In this document: positions 40,011 through 51,175 of the stretch, one piece after another | How the letters are laid out: each line of letters begins with the position of its first letter | Numbering within the stretch: the stretch's first letter is position 1 | Assembly (NCBI RefSeq): GCF_029714365.1 | Contig: NZ_CP121659.1 | Coordinates: 3,495,001-3,559,000, forward strand | Length of the DNA: 64,000 nucleotides | Source: Sinorhizobium terangae | GTDB lineage: Bacteria > Pseudomonadota > Alphaproteobacteria > Rhizobiales > Rhizobiaceae | Direction of reading: 5' to 3' | The notes under the pieces: model-generated | Told to the model about the DNA's origin: nothing | Seen by the model: only the letters and a program-made list of their open reading frames with translations | The model's database searches: none | Made by a program: the position numbers and the translations under genes

Positions 40011-41045
40011 ATGAGCGAGATCAAGTCGCATGAGTTCGACGGCTTTCTGCAGAAGGCGGCTGGAAGTTACCGGCTTTTCCTGCTCTACGGCCCCGATCGC
40101 GGTCTCGTTTCCGAACGCGCCGCACTGCTTGCTTCAAAATTCGGCATCCCGCTCGATGACCCATTTGCCGTCGTCAAGCTCGACGCCAGCGACATTCAGC
40201 AGGATCCCGGACGATTGCTTGACGAGGTCAATGCCATTGGCCTTTTTGGCGGCGAGAAGCTCGTCTGGATCCGCGGCGCCTCCACCGAGAAGGCACTTTC
40301 CGAAGCGCTGCAGATCCTCGCCGGCGAGCCGCCGACGGGCAGCTATCTCATCATAGAGGCTGGCGACCTCAAGAAGGGAGCTGCCCTTCGAAAGGCAGGC
40401 GAATCGGCCCGTTCCATCGCCTCCATCGCCTGCTACAGCGACGATACCCGCAGCCTGCACGCGCTGATCGATCAGGAACTCGCCGAAGCGGGGCTTCGAC
40501 TGAGCCCGGCCGCGCGCGAGCGCCTGCTCGAATCGCTTGGCGGCGATCGCCTTGCCTCGCGCAATGAGGTTAGAAAACTGGCGCTCTACTGCCGCGGCAA
40601 GGAGATGGTCGACGAGGGCGATGTGCTCGATATCGTCGGCGATGCCAGCGCGATTTCCGTCGACGATGCGGTCGATGCGGTGCTGAAGGGCGACGTGGAC
40701 GCGCTGCTCCATGCCATGAGGAAGATCACGACATCGAAGACGCCGCCGTTTCTCGTGCTGCAGGCTTGCTTGCGACAGTTTCAGCAATTGGACGCCATGC
40801 GCGCTGAAATGGACGCCAGTCGCCAATCATCGAGCCAGGTGATCGCGAGCCTCGGGCGAGGCCTGCATTTTCGGCGCAAACCGATTGTCGAAGCAGCACT
40901 CCGGCACTGGACCGGACCGGCAATCCGACGGGAAATGAGCCGGCTGCAGGCGACGATCTACCAAAGCCGCACACGGCCGAGCCTGGAAGATAGTCTCGTG
41001 CTGCAAAACCTCCTGGCGATAACCGTTCAATCTGCGCGGCGCTAG
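40011..41045 (+). CDS. holA: DNA polymerase III delta subunit
   Basis: 344 residues, clamp-loader subunit that opens the beta sliding clamp. N-terminal AAA+-like domain with FLLYGPDRGLVSERAALLA, no functional Walker A as expected for delta, and C-terminal collar domain with QACLRQFQQLDAMRAEM. It starts 12 bp after lptE. Confidence 0.93.
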   Translation: MSEIKSHEFDGFLQKAAGSYRLFLLYGPDRGLVSERAALLASKFGIPLDDPFAVVKLDASDIQQDPGRLLDEVNAIGLFGGEKLVWIRGASTEKALSEALQILAGEPPTGSYLIIEAGDLKKGAALRKAGESARSIASIACYSDDTRSLHALIDQELAEAGLRLSPAARERLLESLGGDRLASRNEVRKLALYCRGKEMVDEGDVLDIVGDASAISVDDAVDAVLKGDVDALLHAMRKITTSKTPPFLVLQACLRQFQQLDAMRAEMDASRQSSSQVIASLGRGLHFRRKPIVEAALRHWTGPAIRREMSRLQATIYQSRTRPSLEDSLVLQNLLAITVQSARR

Positions 41046-41126
41046 CGCATCGGCCCGAAAATCGGACTCGATTTTCGGAAAGCACGATGCGTGGAATCAA
41101 AGAGTTACAGCGTGTTTTGTGCGTCC

Positions 41127-41270
41127 TGCTGCATGCTTCCTTAAATCGGAATCGATTTAAGGACAAAATCATGCAGCCATTCAAATTGTTACAGCGAGCT
41201 TAGCGCGTCCGATTGGACGCGCGGCGCTGTAAAGGACGCACGGCGCTGTAAAGGGCGCTGTAAAATAGCG
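41127..41270. repeat. Two-hairpin element with tandem tail
   Basis: Full-length copy (41127-41232): first hairpin CCTTAAATCG/CGATTTAAGG inside CATG...CATG, second hairpin GCGCGTCC GATT GGACGCGC flanked by TTACAGCG/CGCTGTAA. The terminal GCGGCGCTGTAAAGG is then repeated in degraded form two more times up to about 41270. It lies in the 537-bp gap between the convergent holA and parB genes, where no coding gene was found. Confidence 0.7.
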
Positions 41271-41470
41271 CTGCCGATTCAAACTTTATTGAACGCCTGA
41301 TCGGTTGGTCGCGACGCGGCGGGGCGCACGGCGCGCTTTGTCAGCCTTGCGGAAATGCCACTTCGCGTCCGTCCGCGTCCACAGGCCCAGCGTTGCCCAG
41401 TAACAGGCGGCGCCGCGCCTTCCTGGTGCTAGCGCGACGCCGGAAAAACATTGATCCATCAAAGGGTTAT

Positions 41471-41574
41471 GCTGCTGCTTCATGATTCCTAAAGCGGAAT
41501 CGTTTAAGGACAAAACCACGCAGCAATTCAACGTGCTACCGTGACACACGCGTCCGATTGGACGCGCGGTGTGG
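41471..41574. repeat. Two-hairpin element, diverged copy
   Basis: Second copy in the holA-parB gap, same orientation as the one at 41127. The first hairpin is weakened (CCTAAAGCGGAATCGTTTAAGG), while the second keeps CGCGTCC GATT GGACGCG. It ends about 9 bp from the parB stop. Confidence 0.65.
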
Positions 41575-41582
41575 TTCGCACG

Positions 41583-42473
41583 TTACCGCCGCTCAAGCAG
41601 CCGGCAGATCTCTTCGAGCTGGTCCAGGGTCTTGTAAGCGATGCGCAGGTGCCCGCCGGAGGCCTTGTGGCTGACAGTCACTTCCAATCCGAGGCTGTCC
41701 GAAAGCGTGCGCTCGAGAGCCAGCGTATCGGCATCCTTTTCCTCGCGGCGCGGCGCCTTGGCGAAATTGGGGTCGTTCTGCGCCCGGATGTCGTTCTGGG
41801 CTATGCGCTCCGCCTCCCGCACCGAAAGCCCCTTCGCGACGATATTGCGCGCCAGGGCCACCGGATCCGAGGTCGGGATCAGTGCCCGAGCATGGCCGGC
41901 CGACAGGCTGCCGTCCGACAGCATGTCGCGTACCGGCTCAGGCAGCTTCAGCAGTCGCAGGCTGTTGGCCACATGGCTGCGGCTCTTGCCGATGATGTCG
42001 CCGAGGTCATTTTGCGTATAGCCGTGTTCGGCAATCAGCTGCTCATACCCCAGCGCCTCTTCGAGCGGGTTGAGGTCGGATCGCTGGACGTTCTCGACGA
42101 TCGCGATCTCCAGCGCGGTGCGGTCGTCCACGTCCCGCACGATCACGGGGATTTCGGTAAAACCGGCAAGTTGGGCTGCCCGCCAACGTCGCTCGCCGGC
42201 AATGATCTCGTAACGATCGTGACCGACGGTGCGCACGACGACCGGTTGCACGATGCCATGCTGGCGGATCGAACTCGCGAGATCCTGCAGTTCCGCTTCG
42301 TCAAACTGGCGGCGCGGGTTGCGGGGATTGCGCGAAACAAACTCGATCGGCACGCGCCGATCCGGATTGAAGGGCGTCTGGGGCGCGGCGCCGCCCTGCA
42401 ACGGCTGATCCATTTCGCCGATCAACGCCGCAAGACCGCGGCCCAGACGCCTTTTGGAGCTGTCGTCGTTCAT
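41583..42473 (-). CDS. parB: Chromosome-partitioning protein ParB
   Basis: 296 residues. CTP-dependent clamp that loads at parS sites and spreads on DNA. N-terminal ParA-interacting tail (KRRLGRGLAALIG), the CTPase/ParB box with ENVQRSDLNPLEEA and GERRWRAA, a central helix-turn-helix (TQNDLGDIIGKSRSHVANSLRLL) that reads parS, and a C-terminal dimerisation part. It is the last gene of mnmG-rsmG-parA-parB. Seven parS-like sites are visible in this window. Confidence 0.97.
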   Translation of the reverse strand: MNDDSSKRRLGRGLAALIGEMDQPLQGGAAPQTPFNPDRRVPIEFVSRNPRNPRRQFDEAELQDLASSIRQHGIVQPVVVRTVGHDRYEIIAGERRWRAAQLAGFTEIPVIVRDVDDRTALEIAIVENVQRSDLNPLEEALGYEQLIAEHGYTQNDLGDIIGKSRSHVANSLRLLKLPEPVRDMLSDGSLSAGHARALIPTSDPVALARNIVAKGLSVREAERIAQNDIRAQNDPNFAKAPRREEKDADTLALERTLSDSLGLEVTVSHKASGGHLRIAYKTLDQLEEICRLLERR

Positions 42474-42506
42474 CTGTCATCCAATCTTATTACGATTCCG
42501 AAACGA

Positions 42507-43301
42507 TTATGCAGCCTTGCGTTGCCGTTCGCGCTGGATCACTTCGGACGCCAATTGCAGATACGCCTGGCTGCCGGCGCATTTCAAATCGTAGAGAATC
42601 GCCGGCTTGCCATAGGAGGGTGCCTCCGAAACCCGGACATTCCGCGGAATCAGGGTGTGATAGACCTTGTCCCCGAGATGGGTGCGAACATCGCTCACGA
42701 CCTGCTGCGCCAGATTGTTGCGGGAATCGAACATTGTCAGGACGATCCCCTGGATGTCCAGGCTCGGATTGACCGTCCGCCGCACTTGGTCGACGGTTTC
42801 GAGCAACTGGCTGAGGCCTTCCAGCGCAAAGAATTCGCACTGTAGTGGCACGAGCACGGAATGCGCGGCGGCCATCGCATTCATCGTCAGCAGATTGAAG
42901 GACGGCGGGCAATCGACCAGAACATAGGAATAGGCGAGGGCCTCGTGAGCTGCGAGCGCCTTTCGGAGGCGAAAGACCCGGTCGGATTCCCGGGCGATTT
43001 CCATCTCGATACCGAGCAGATCCATGGTCGAAGGCACGATCGAGAGATTCGGGACCGCCGTGCTTTGCGCGATATCGCCGATCGAATGGCTTCCGATCAT
43101 CAGTTCATAGGAGGAAAGATGCCGGTCACGACGCTGAATCCCGAGACCCGTGCTGGCATTCCCCTGCGGATCGAGATCGACAATCAGAACTTTCTCGCCA
43201 ATTGCGGCGAGAGCGGTCGCGAGATTGATTGCGGTCGTCGTTTTTCCGACCCCGCCCTTCTGATTAGCAATGGTGATAATCCGATTTCTGAGGCCAAACA
43301 T
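42507..43301 (-). CDS. parA: Chromosome-partitioning ATPase ParA
   Basis: 264 residues, deviant Walker A KGGVGKT (15-21). Nucleotide-dependent DNA-binding ATPase whose gradient moves ParB-parS complexes after replication. VDCPPSFNLLTMNAM is the Walker B region. It sits 15 bp after rsmG and 33 bp before parB. Confidence 0.97.
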   Translation of the reverse strand: MFGLRNRIITIANQKGGVGKTTTAINLATALAAIGEKVLIVDLDPQGNASTGLGIQRRDRHLSSYELMIGSHSIGDIAQSTAVPNLSIVPSTMDLLGIEMEIARESDRVFRLRKALAAHEALAYSYVLVDCPPSFNLLTMNAMAAAHSVLVPLQCEFFALEGLSQLLETVDQVRRTVNPSLDIQGIVLTMFDSRNNLAQQVVSDVRTHLGDKVYHTLIPRNVRVSEAPSYGKPAILYDLKCAGSQAYLQLASEVIQRERQRKAA

Positions 43302-43316
43302 GTTTTCGCTCGCCTA

Positions 43317-43958
43317 TCACTTCGTCCGACGTGAAAGATTTGCAATCTCGAGCACGACCGAATCTCGCTCGACGACACTCGCATGTTTTACCAGATCGAA
43401 TTGAAACCGGCTAACGGCTTTGTCGATTTCCTGCTGGTAATCCCGCCCTTTATGAAAATATGCGACCGCATTGGCGCCATCGCCGGTCATCCAAGGCGCG
43501 CAATAATCCAGCAATTGGCTCAAATCGGCGAGTGCACGCGCCGAAATGGCATCGCAACGGGGGATGGTTGCACTCGCGTTTTCGATTCGAATCGGGTGCA
43601 CGGAGCCTCTGGCGCCGGTTTCATTCAGCGCCACGCGCAGAAAGGCGCATTTCTTGTTGTTGCTTTCAACCAAGTGTACCCAGCCGTCCCCAAGCTCCGA
43701 CAGGCAAATCGCCGTTATCACGCCGGGGAATCCACCCCCACTGCCGAGATCGACCCAGATCTTCGGCGTCGGCGCCAATTGGAATATCTGCAGGCTGTCG
43801 ACGATATGCCGCCGCCACAAGTCATCAAGTGTCGACGGTGCTACCAGGTTTATCGACTTCGCCCATTTTTGGAACAGGGCACCAAAGTGCTCGAGCTTCT
43901 CGACCGTTTCACGTGAAACACGCAATCCGTTCAAGCTTCCGATCAGACTCGTTTTCAT
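43317..43958 (-). CDS. rsmG: 16S rRNA (guanine-527-N7)-methyltransferase
   Basis: 213 residues (GidB). SAM-binding [12 protein letters not shown] at 69-80. Methylates G527 of 16S rRNA. Its ATG overlaps the TGA of mnmG (ATGA). Residues 14-19 (RVSRET region) are encoded by a perfect parS, so this gene carries a ParB site in its coding start. Confidence 0.96.
   Translation of the reverse strand: MKTSLIGSLNGLRVSRETVEKLEHFGALFQKWAKSINLVAPSTLDDLWRRHIVDSLQIFQLAPTPKIWVDLGSGGGFPGVITAICLSELGDGWVHLVESNNKKCAFLRVALNETGARGSVHPIRIENASATIPRCDAISARALADLSQLLDYCAPWMTGDGANAVAYFHKGRDYQQEIDKAVSRFQFDLVKHASVVERDSVVLEIANLSRRTK
43906..43919. promoter_or_regulatory. Perfect parS site within rsmG
   Basis: GTTTCACGTGAAAC, a perfect palindrome and exact match to the bacterial parS core, lies 0.6 kb upstream of parA inside the rsmG coding sequence, where it encodes VSRET. 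Confidence 0.9.
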
Positions 43959-45838
43959 TGTATGGCTTGCCTCGCCACACGCAACTCTTCGCGATTCTGG
44001 CGCTTCAGCCAGGTGAGGATCAGCGACACTGCGGCCGGTGTCATCCCGTCGACCTTCATGGCCTGCGCCAGATTGCGCGGTCTTTGTTGCATCAGCTTCT
44101 GCTTCAATTCGTTCGACAATCCCGGCAGCAGGCCGTAGTCGAAGTCCTCGGGGATGCTGGTGCTCTCTTCGCGGCGAACGCCGGCAATATCCGCCGCCTG
44201 CCTTTCCATGTAGACCGCATAGGCAGCGTCGATTTCCAGCGCCTCGACCACGCGCCCGTCAACCGCCTCGAGTTCCGGCCAGAGGGGTTTTAGCCCGGCG
44301 ATCGATTGCTCGGGGTAGGACAAGATCTCAAAGGCCGATCGCCGCTGGCCATCCTGATTGAGTTTCAGGCCGAACCGCTTGCCCTCTGTCGGCGTAACAG
44401 AAAGGGACTGCAACAGCGCACGCCCGCGCTCATAGCTGTCTTTCCAGTCTTTGAAGCGCTGCTGTCGCGTCCCGCCCACGAAGCCGAGCTCGATGCCGAG
44501 CGGCGTCAGCCGCATGTCGGCATTATCGGCCCGAAGCGACAGCCGATATTCGGCGCGCGAGGTAAACATCCGATACGGTTCGGTGATGCCGCGTGACGTC
44601 AGATCATCGATCATCACCCCGATATAGGAATCGGTGCGGCTGAAATGGAACGGTGTGCGGCCCAACGCGGCGAGCGCGGCATTCAATCCGGCAACCAAAC
44701 CCTGAGCGCCTGCCTCTTCATAGCCCGTCGTGCCGTTGATCTGGCCGGCAAGGAACAGACCGGGCGCCTTCCTCACCGCCAGGGACAATTCCAGTTCCCG
44801 CGGATCGACGTGATCATATTCGATTGCGTAACCGGGCTGCAGGATGGTCACCTCCTCCAACCCCGGGATGGTCCGGATAAAGGCATCCTGGACCTCCTCG
44901 GGCAGGGAGGTCGAAATGCCATTGGGGTAGACTGTATCGTCATCCAGCCCTTCCGGCTCCAGGAAAATCTGGTGGCCGTCGCGCTCACCGAAGCGAACGA
45001 TCTTGTCCTCGATCGACGGGCAGTAGCGAGGGCCAACGCCTTCGATCTGACCGGAATACATTGCGGAGCGATGGATGTTGTCGGCGATGAGCTTGTGCGT
45101 AGCTTCCGTCGTGCGCGTCACGCCGCAGTCGATCTGCCGGTTCACGATTTCGTCGGTCAAGAACGAGAAGGGCACCGGATCCTCATCCGGGCCCTGGCGA
45201 CCGACACGGTCCCAATCGATCGTCCGGCCATCGAGCCGAGCCGGTGTACCCGTCTTCAATCGTCCGAGATTAAGCCCGAAGCGCGCCAAGGTCTCCGAAA
45301 GGCCGACCGACGGTTCCTCTCCGACCCGGCCAGCCGGGATCTTGCGATCACCAATATGAATCAGACCTTTCAGGAAGGTCCCGGTCGTGAGCACAACCGC
45401 AGCCGCCCGAAAGCTACGGCCGTCCTTCATGACAACCCCGCAGACCGCGCCGCTTTCAGTTAGCAAGTCGAAGGCGTCACCCTCGATAACCGACAGATTA
45501 TCCACCGCGCCGATCGCATTCTGCATCGCCTCGCGATAGAGCTTGCGATCCGCCTGCGTACGGGGACCGCGCACAGCCGGTCCCTTACGGCGGTTAAGCA
45601 GGCGAAACTGGATGCCGGCGGCATCGGCGACGCGCCCCATCAGGCCGTCCAGAGCGTCGATCTCCCGAACGAGATGTCCCTTGCCCAGGCCGCCGATGGC
45701 CGGATTGCAGGACATCACCCCGATTGTGTCGCGCCTATGCGTGATGAGGGCCGTGCGGGCACCAAGCCGCGCCGAGGCCGAGGCCGCCTCGCAGCCGGCA
45801 TGTCCGCCGCCAATCACGATGACATCATAACTCGACAT
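43955..45838 (-). CDS. mnmG: tRNA uridine-34 carboxymethylaminomethyl synthase subunit MnmG
   Basis: 627 residues (GidA). FAD-binding [10 protein letters not shown] near residues 10-19; [23 protein letters not shown] and the C-terminal helical domain that binds MnmE are recognisable. With MnmE it makes (c)mnm5U34 in tRNAs. GGAG precedes the ATG. It starts the mnmG-rsmG-parAB operon. Confidence 0.98.
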   Translation of the reverse strand: MSSYDVIVIGGGHAGCEAASASARLGARTALITHRRDTIGVMSCNPAIGGLGKGHLVREIDALDGLMGRVADAAGIQFRLLNRRKGPAVRGPRTQADRKLYREAMQNAIGAVDNLSVIEGDAFDLLTESGAVCGVVMKDGRSFRAAAVVLTTGTFLKGLIHIGDRKIPAGRVGEEPSVGLSETLARFGLNLGRLKTGTPARLDGRTIDWDRVGRQGPDEDPVPFSFLTDEIVNRQIDCGVTRTTEATHKLIADNIHRSAMYSGQIEGVGPRYCPSIEDKIVRFGERDGHQIFLEPEGLDDDTVYPNGISTSLPEEVQDAFIRTIPGLEEVTILQPGYAIEYDHVDPRELELSLAVRKAPGLFLAGQINGTTGYEEAGAQGLVAGLNAALAALGRTPFHFSRTDSYIGVMIDDLTSRGITEPYRMFTSRAEYRLSLRADNADMRLTPLGIELGFVGGTRQQRFKDWKDSYERGRALLQSLSVTPTEGKRFGLKLNQDGQRRSAFEILSYPEQSIAGLKPLWPELEAVDGRVVEALEIDAAYAVYMERQAADIAGVRREESTSIPEDFDYGLLPGLSNELKQKLMQQRPRNLAQAMKVDGMTPAAVSLILTWLKRQNREELRVARQAIQ

Positions 45839-45894
45839 TCCAATGCTCCAGTTACACCAGCCTGATTCTGAATTTCACATGGGTGAGTCAAGTG

Positions 45895-45908
45895 GTTTCA
45901 CGTGAAAC
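45895..45908. promoter_or_regulatory. Perfect parS site between mnmG and mnmE
   Basis: GTTTCACGTGAAAC in the 104-bp gap between the mnmE stop and the mnmG start, so it also overlaps the likely mnmG promoter region. Confidence 0.9.
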
Positions 45909-45942
45909 GCTGCGGATGACTCGCTATCGTTGCATCGGCCGC

Positions 45943-47268
45943 TTATTTGCCGATACAGAACTCTGAAAATATCACATCGAGCAAGTTCTCGACATCGACG
46001 CGCCCCGTGATGCGGCCGAGCGCGTCGCCCGCGACGCGCAATTGCTCCGCCTGGATATCCAACCCCAACGCCTCCGCCGACAGGCTACGCTCCAGCGCAG
46101 CGCTTGCCTGACGGAGGCAGTCGACGTGGCGTTTCCGCGATGGCATCGACAAGGACGTCTTGCCTGCCAAGTCCGGAAGGTAAGATCCGAGCGCCTCCAA
46201 CAGGTCGGCAACACCGGCTCCAGTCTTCGTCGATAGAAATATATCCGCGTCGCTCGGCAGCCACGAAACATCGTCCCGGTCAATCTTCGTCGCAACCTTT
46301 ATGATGGGGACGTTTTCCGGAATAGCTTCACCCGTGAAGAAACGTGCCGGATTATCCGATAGCAGCAGCACGAGATCGGCTCGTCCGATGGTTTCGCGTG
46401 CACGGCGAATGCCCTCGCGTTCGACGACTTCGTCGGTTTCCCGCAACCCCGCCGTGTCAAATAGCTTCACGGAGAATCCGGCTAACGAAAGATCGACCGA
46501 GATGATATCGCGAGTGGTGCCGGCTATCTCCGTCACGATCGCGACATCGCGCTTTGCCAACGCATTCAGGAGACTCGACTTGCCCGCATTCGGCTCGCCG
46601 GCAATGACAATTTTCAGGCCATCGCGGATGATCTCCGCCAGCCCCGCCTGGCCGATATGCTCTTCGATTTCGCCGCGGAGCTTCGCCATGTCCTTCCAGA
46701 CCGAAGCGCTCACCGATCCCGGCACATCATCCTCGTCGGCAAAATCGAGTTCGGCCTCGATCATGGCGCGCGCATGCGTCAGGCGCCGCGCCCAACCTTC
46801 GTAAAGCGCGGACTGCCCGCCGCCGGAATGCTCGAGCGCCAAACGGCGCTGCATCTCGGTCTCGGCCACGATCAGGTCCGCAAGGCCCTCGACCTCCACA
46901 AGATCCATCTTACCGTTTTGAAACGCGCGTCTCGAAAACTCACCCGCCTCGGCGTGACGTAGACCATCGACCCCTGCAAGCTCTTCCAATATCGCATGGA
47001 CAACGGCTCGCCCGCCATGCACCTGCAGCTCACAGCAGTCCTCGCCCGTGAACGATGCCGGCCCCGGGAAGTAGAGCACCAGCCCGCTATCGAGCGGCTC
47101 ACCGTTTCGAGTCCGAATCGTTCTCAACGTCGCGCTGCGGGCTCGCGGCAGCGGTCCGCAAAGCCGCGTAATAGCCTCCGTCGTGGCCGGCCCGCTGATG
47201 CGGATAACGGCAACGCCGGCGGGCAGGGCGCCGCTCGAAAGTGCATATATCGTATCCGTAAATGGCAT
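45943..47268 (-). CDS. mnmE: tRNA modification GTPase MnmE
   Basis: 441 residues. N-terminal tetrahydrofolate-binding domain (TIYALSSGALPAGVAVIRISGP), helical domain and inserted G domain with GEPNAGKSSLLNAL and DTAGLRETD; the C-terminus is the conserved CIGK whose cysteine acts in the reaction. Partner of MnmG. The start is MPFTDTIYA; the frame stays open for 138 more codons upstream, but that part has no family similarity and contains a parS-like site. Confidence 0.96.
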   Translation of the reverse strand: MPFTDTIYALSSGALPAGVAVIRISGPATTEAITRLCGPLPRARSATLRTIRTRNGEPLDSGLVLYFPGPASFTGEDCCELQVHGGRAVVHAILEELAGVDGLRHAEAGEFSRRAFQNGKMDLVEVEGLADLIVAETEMQRRLALEHSGGGQSALYEGWARRLTHARAMIEAELDFADEDDVPGSVSASVWKDMAKLRGEIEEHIGQAGLAEIIRDGLKIVIAGEPNAGKSSLLNALAKRDVAIVTEIAGTTRDIISVDLSLAGFSVKLFDTAGLRETDEVVEREGIRRARETIGRADLVLLLSDNPARFFTGEAIPENVPIIKVATKIDRDDVSWLPSDADIFLSTKTGAGVADLLEALGSYLPDLAGKTSLSMPSRKRHVDCLRQASAALERSLSAEALGLDIQAEQLRVAGDALGRITGRVDVENLLDVIFSEFCIGK

Positions 47269-47680
47269 CGGGCTACCGCGCGTCCCCGAGCACAATGCGC
47301 TTGCCGCGAGCTCGGGTTCATTGCTGTCTTTTAGGGCTAGGGCCGGGTTGCATCTTCGAACGGCCATCATCTTCCGCCGAGCAAACCTCGCCATTTCTGC
47401 GCAGGGTGCAGAGCGCGGCGACTTATGCACCGACCGGCGACGGAAATCAAGCATGTCGCTCAAGCGCTCTCGATCATGCACGCGGGCAATGCGGTGTTTC
47501 ACGTGAATCATCGTGGAACTGACGCGCACTTCGAAGCCCTCCGCGTAGGCCGCGGAGAATCCGGCTAATAAATTGAACCGCCGTGTCGTGCCGCTATCGG
47601 AAGCATCGAGGCCGCAGTCGGCCTTGGAGGCATGCATGACTTCCTCCCCAAATCGACGAGTCATCCAGTGGCACAAATGC
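47269..47680. other. mnmE-rho intergenic region
   Basis: About 410 bp upstream of mnmE up to the rho terminator. It holds the mnmE promoter and a parS-like site at 47496. Open frames cross it, but none has a recognisable product or ribosome site. Confidence 0.5.
47496..47509. promoter_or_regulatory. parS-like ParB site upstream of mnmE
   Basis: GTTTCACGTGAATC, one base off the palindrome, 228 bp before the mnmE start in non-coding DNA. Confidence 0.75.
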
Positions 47681-47710
47681 AAAAAAAAACCGGGACGCGA
47701 ACCGTCCCGG
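47681..47710 (-). terminator. Intrinsic terminator of rho
   Basis: On the minus strand, CCGGGAC / GTCCCGG with a GGTTCGC loop is followed by nine T residues, 28 bp after the rho stop. Confidence 0.92.
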
Positions 47711-47737
47711 CCATCTTTTGAAAAGCCTGAAAGGCTA

Positions 47738-49003
<1,266 letters not shown>

Positions 49004-49126
49004 GAAGGGTCCACGTCTCGTATGGGAATGGAAGTTGGCGTGATTTTTGTAAGGGAGCTGCGAGAAGGAAGAGGCAGGCTCTAAACTTGGTCAGGCCACA
49101 GGAAGAAGGAGATGTTTGAAAATAGC

Positions 49127-49140
49127 GATTCACGTGAAAC
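49127..49140. promoter_or_regulatory. parS-like ParB site upstream of rho
   Basis: GATTCACGTGAAAC, one base off the palindrome, in the 194-bp gap between the end of hemJ and the start of rho. Confidence 0.75.
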
Positions 49141-49197
49141 GCCGCAAGGGCCTCGGGCAAATTAGCGACAACTATTGCAGCTAAAAATCGATTGAAT

Positions 49198-49737
49198 TCA
49201 AAACGGTTTCACCACCGCCATGATGACGATGAGGATCATCAGCAGCGTCGGCGCCTCGTTCATCAGCCGCCAGTAGCGCGCGTCACGGCGATTCTCGTCA
49301 CGCTGGAAGGCTTTCACCGCACGGCTGAAATGTACGTGCACGACGGTCAACAGCACGACGAAAAAGAGCTTGGCGTGCAGCCAGCCACCCTGAAAGCGGT
49401 AGATGCTCCATGCAAGGTAGAGGCCGAGCGCCCAGGAGATCATCATCGCCGGGTTCATGATGACCTTCAGCAGGCGCTGCTCCATCATCTTGAACGTTTC
49501 CGACTGCGCCGACCCCGGCGCCGCATCCGTGTGATAGATGAAGAGACGCGGCATATAGAGAAGTGCCGCCATCCAGGAGATCACGGCAATGACGTGCAGC
49601 GCCTTGATCCAGAGATAGAGATCGTCCGGCTGCCAGACGAAGAGGCCAGCCAGCAGCAGGAAGAACGCCGAAATGGCGATCCATGCGCGGAGACGCGCCC
49701 TGTTCCCCGGCCCGCTATCGGTCTGGCGCTCCGCCAT
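49198..49737 (-). CDS. hemJ: Protoporphyrinogen IX oxidase HemJ
   Basis: 179 residues, four or five membrane helices (UPF0093 family). Oxidises protoporphyrinogen IX to protoporphyrin IX using a respiratory-chain acceptor; HVIAVISWMAALLYMPRLFIYH contains the conserved histidine. Two adjacent ATG codons overlap the hemE stop (ATGATG with TGA); the second has better spacing (5 nt) from GGGAGG and is chosen. Coupling to hemE places two heme-pathway steps in one operon next to the origin. Confidence 0.9.
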   Translation of the reverse strand: MAERQTDSGPGNRARLRAWIAISAFFLLLAGLFVWQPDDLYLWIKALHVIAVISWMAALLYMPRLFIYHTDAAPGSAQSETFKMMEQRLLKVIMNPAMMISWALGLYLAWSIYRFQGGWLHAKLFFVVLLTVVHVHFSRAVKAFQRDENRRDARYWRLMNEAPTLLMILIVIMAVVKPF

Positions 49738-50768
49738 CATCGCCTCCCGCGCACTCGCGACACCAATGCCGTCACGTTCGCCGGGTCCGCCTGCGGTGTA
49801 ATCCCGTGTCCGAGATTGAAAATCAGGGGTCCGTTGCCAAGCACGTCGAGGATCCGATCGATACCGCTCTCCAACGCCGCGCCGCCGGCCACGACCCGCA
49901 TCGGATCCAGGTTGCCCTGCACCGGGCCATCCTTCTGCAGCTCGGCCGCAAAGGACAACGGCACCGACCAATCGAGCCCGATCGCATCGGCACCCGTTGA
50001 ATGCCGGTAGTCCTTGAGCAAGAGCCCCGCGCCCTTCGCGAAGGCAATCACCTTCGCTGACGGCCGCCGTGCACGAACAGAGGCGATCATCCGGCGCACC
50101 GGTTCGGCGGCAAAGCGGGCAAATTCCTCCTCGCCGAGCACACCTGCCCAGGAGTCGAAAATCTGCACCGCATCGGCACCCGCGTCGATCTGCTCCACCA
50201 GATAGTCGGCGGAGATATCAGCGAGGAAAGCAAGCAGATCGTCGAACTCCTTTGGATGGCGATAGGCAAAGAGGCGGGCAGGGGCCTGATCCGGCGTTCC
50301 GTGACCCGCAATCATGTAAGTCGCGACTGTCCATGGGGCGCCGCAGAAACCAAGCAGCGTCGTCTCCGTCGGCAACTCCCGCCGCAGCCGCGAAACCGTC
50401 TCGATGACGGGCCGCAGGTGCCCGGAGACGCCGACGGCGCTGAGCCGCGCGATGCCATCCGCATCGATCGGATCCATCTTTGGCCCATGGCCTTCCTCGA
50501 AGCGAACATTCCTGTGCAGAGCGTCCGGGATGACCAGGATGTCGGAAAAGAGGATCGCCGCATCGAAGGCATAGCGACGGATCGGCTGCAAGGTCACTTC
50601 CACAGCAAGATCGGGTGTGTAGCAGAGATCAAGGAAGCTTCCAGCCTTCAACCGCGTCTCACGGTATTCCGGGAGGTAGCGTCCGGCCTGGCGCATGAGC
50701 CAGATCGGTGGTGGCGTCAGACATTTCCCGTCCAGCACCTCGAGAACTTTGCGACGTGTCTCGCTCAC
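49737..50768 (-). CDS. hemE: Uroporphyrinogen decarboxylase
   Basis: 343 residues from a GTG start (AGGAG about 9 nt upstream). Removes four carboxyl groups from uroporphyrinogen III to give coproporphyrinogen [19 protein letters not shown] (22-37) is the family signature. In Caulobacter and other alphaproteobacteria hemE borders the chromosomal origin, as here. Confidence 0.97.
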   Translation of the reverse strand: MSETRRKVLEVLDGKCLTPPPIWLMRQAGRYLPEYRETRLKAGSFLDLCYTPDLAVEVTLQPIRRYAFDAAILFSDILVIPDALHRNVRFEEGHGPKMDPIDADGIARLSAVGVSGHLRPVIETVSRLRRELPTETTLLGFCGAPWTVATYMIAGHGTPDQAPARLFAYRHPKEFDDLLAFLADISADYLVEQIDAGADAVQIFDSWAGVLGEEEFARFAAEPVRRMIASVRARRPSAKVIAFAKGAGLLLKDYRHSTGADAIGLDWSVPLSFAAELQKDGPVQGNLDPMRVVAGGAALESGIDRILDVLGNGPLIFNLGHGITPQADPANVTALVSRVRGRR

Positions 50769-50991
50769 CCGCGGCTTCTCCTAAACTATATGAAAACTGA
50801 TATTTAAAAGGTTTCTATTTCTTAGAGTCGGTGGCTATCAAGGATTAAAATCAATCCGCAATTCATCCAAAGGCCGTGCCGCCGCCGCAAGACACCTGGA
50901 GAAACAACCCGACCTTGCAGCGCAGAATGGGGGATGGATAAAAAACACTGGAAAATCCGCGCGTTACGTTCAATTCCGGTTTTCCGCTTCT

Positions 50992-51000
50992 TGTGGACAA
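50992..51000 (-). promoter_or_regulatory. DnaA box variant
   Basis: TTGTCCACA on the minus strand, one base off the strong consensus. Confidence 0.65.
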
Positions 51001-51039
51001 GCTGTAGAAACGCGTGACATTTTGTCGTCACCATGAGTC

Positions 51040-51048
51040 TTATCCACA
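51040..51048 (+). promoter_or_regulatory. DnaA box
   Basis: TTATCCACA, exact consensus, inside the hemE-ppsR gap and immediately after a GAGTC methylation site. Confidence 0.85.
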
Positions 51049-51082
51049 TGCAGCGCCCGACTTTCTCCGGACGGGTCAGGGA

Positions 51083-51091
51083 TGTGAATAA
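51083..51091 (-). promoter_or_regulatory. DnaA box
   Basis: TTATTCACA on the minus strand, a consensus variant of the TTATNCACA box, 35 bp from the plus-strand box. Confidence 0.8.
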
Positions 51092-51175
51092 GTCGGCGCT
51101 TTTCCACTTGCCTGGAGAGCCGCCGCGCCGTTACCTGTTTCTGTCCCGGCCTATCAACAGCCCCCGGAGAATTGC

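Larger units (their letters stand above)
50769..51175. other. oriC: Probable chromosomal replication origin (oriC)
   Basis: 407 bp between the divergent hemE and ppsR genes. It contains an AT-rich stretch (about 50784-50824), DnaA boxes TTATCCACA (51040-51048, plus), TTATTCACA (51083-51091, minus) and TTGTCCACA (50992-51000, minus), and a weaker TTATCCATC (50933-50941, minus). Two GANTC CcrM methylation sites lie at 50825-50829 and 51035-51039, the latter touching a DnaA box. The hemE-flanked location is where the origins of Caulobacter and Sinorhizobium are known. The parS cluster and parAB within 10 kb support this. A replication test is still needed, and the minimal origin may extend into hemE. 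Confidence 0.85.

Noticed and set aside
47269..47682. 138-codon upstream extension of mnmE
   Set aside because: MnmE begins at MPFTDTIYA by family comparison; the extension crosses a parS-like site and has no similarity.
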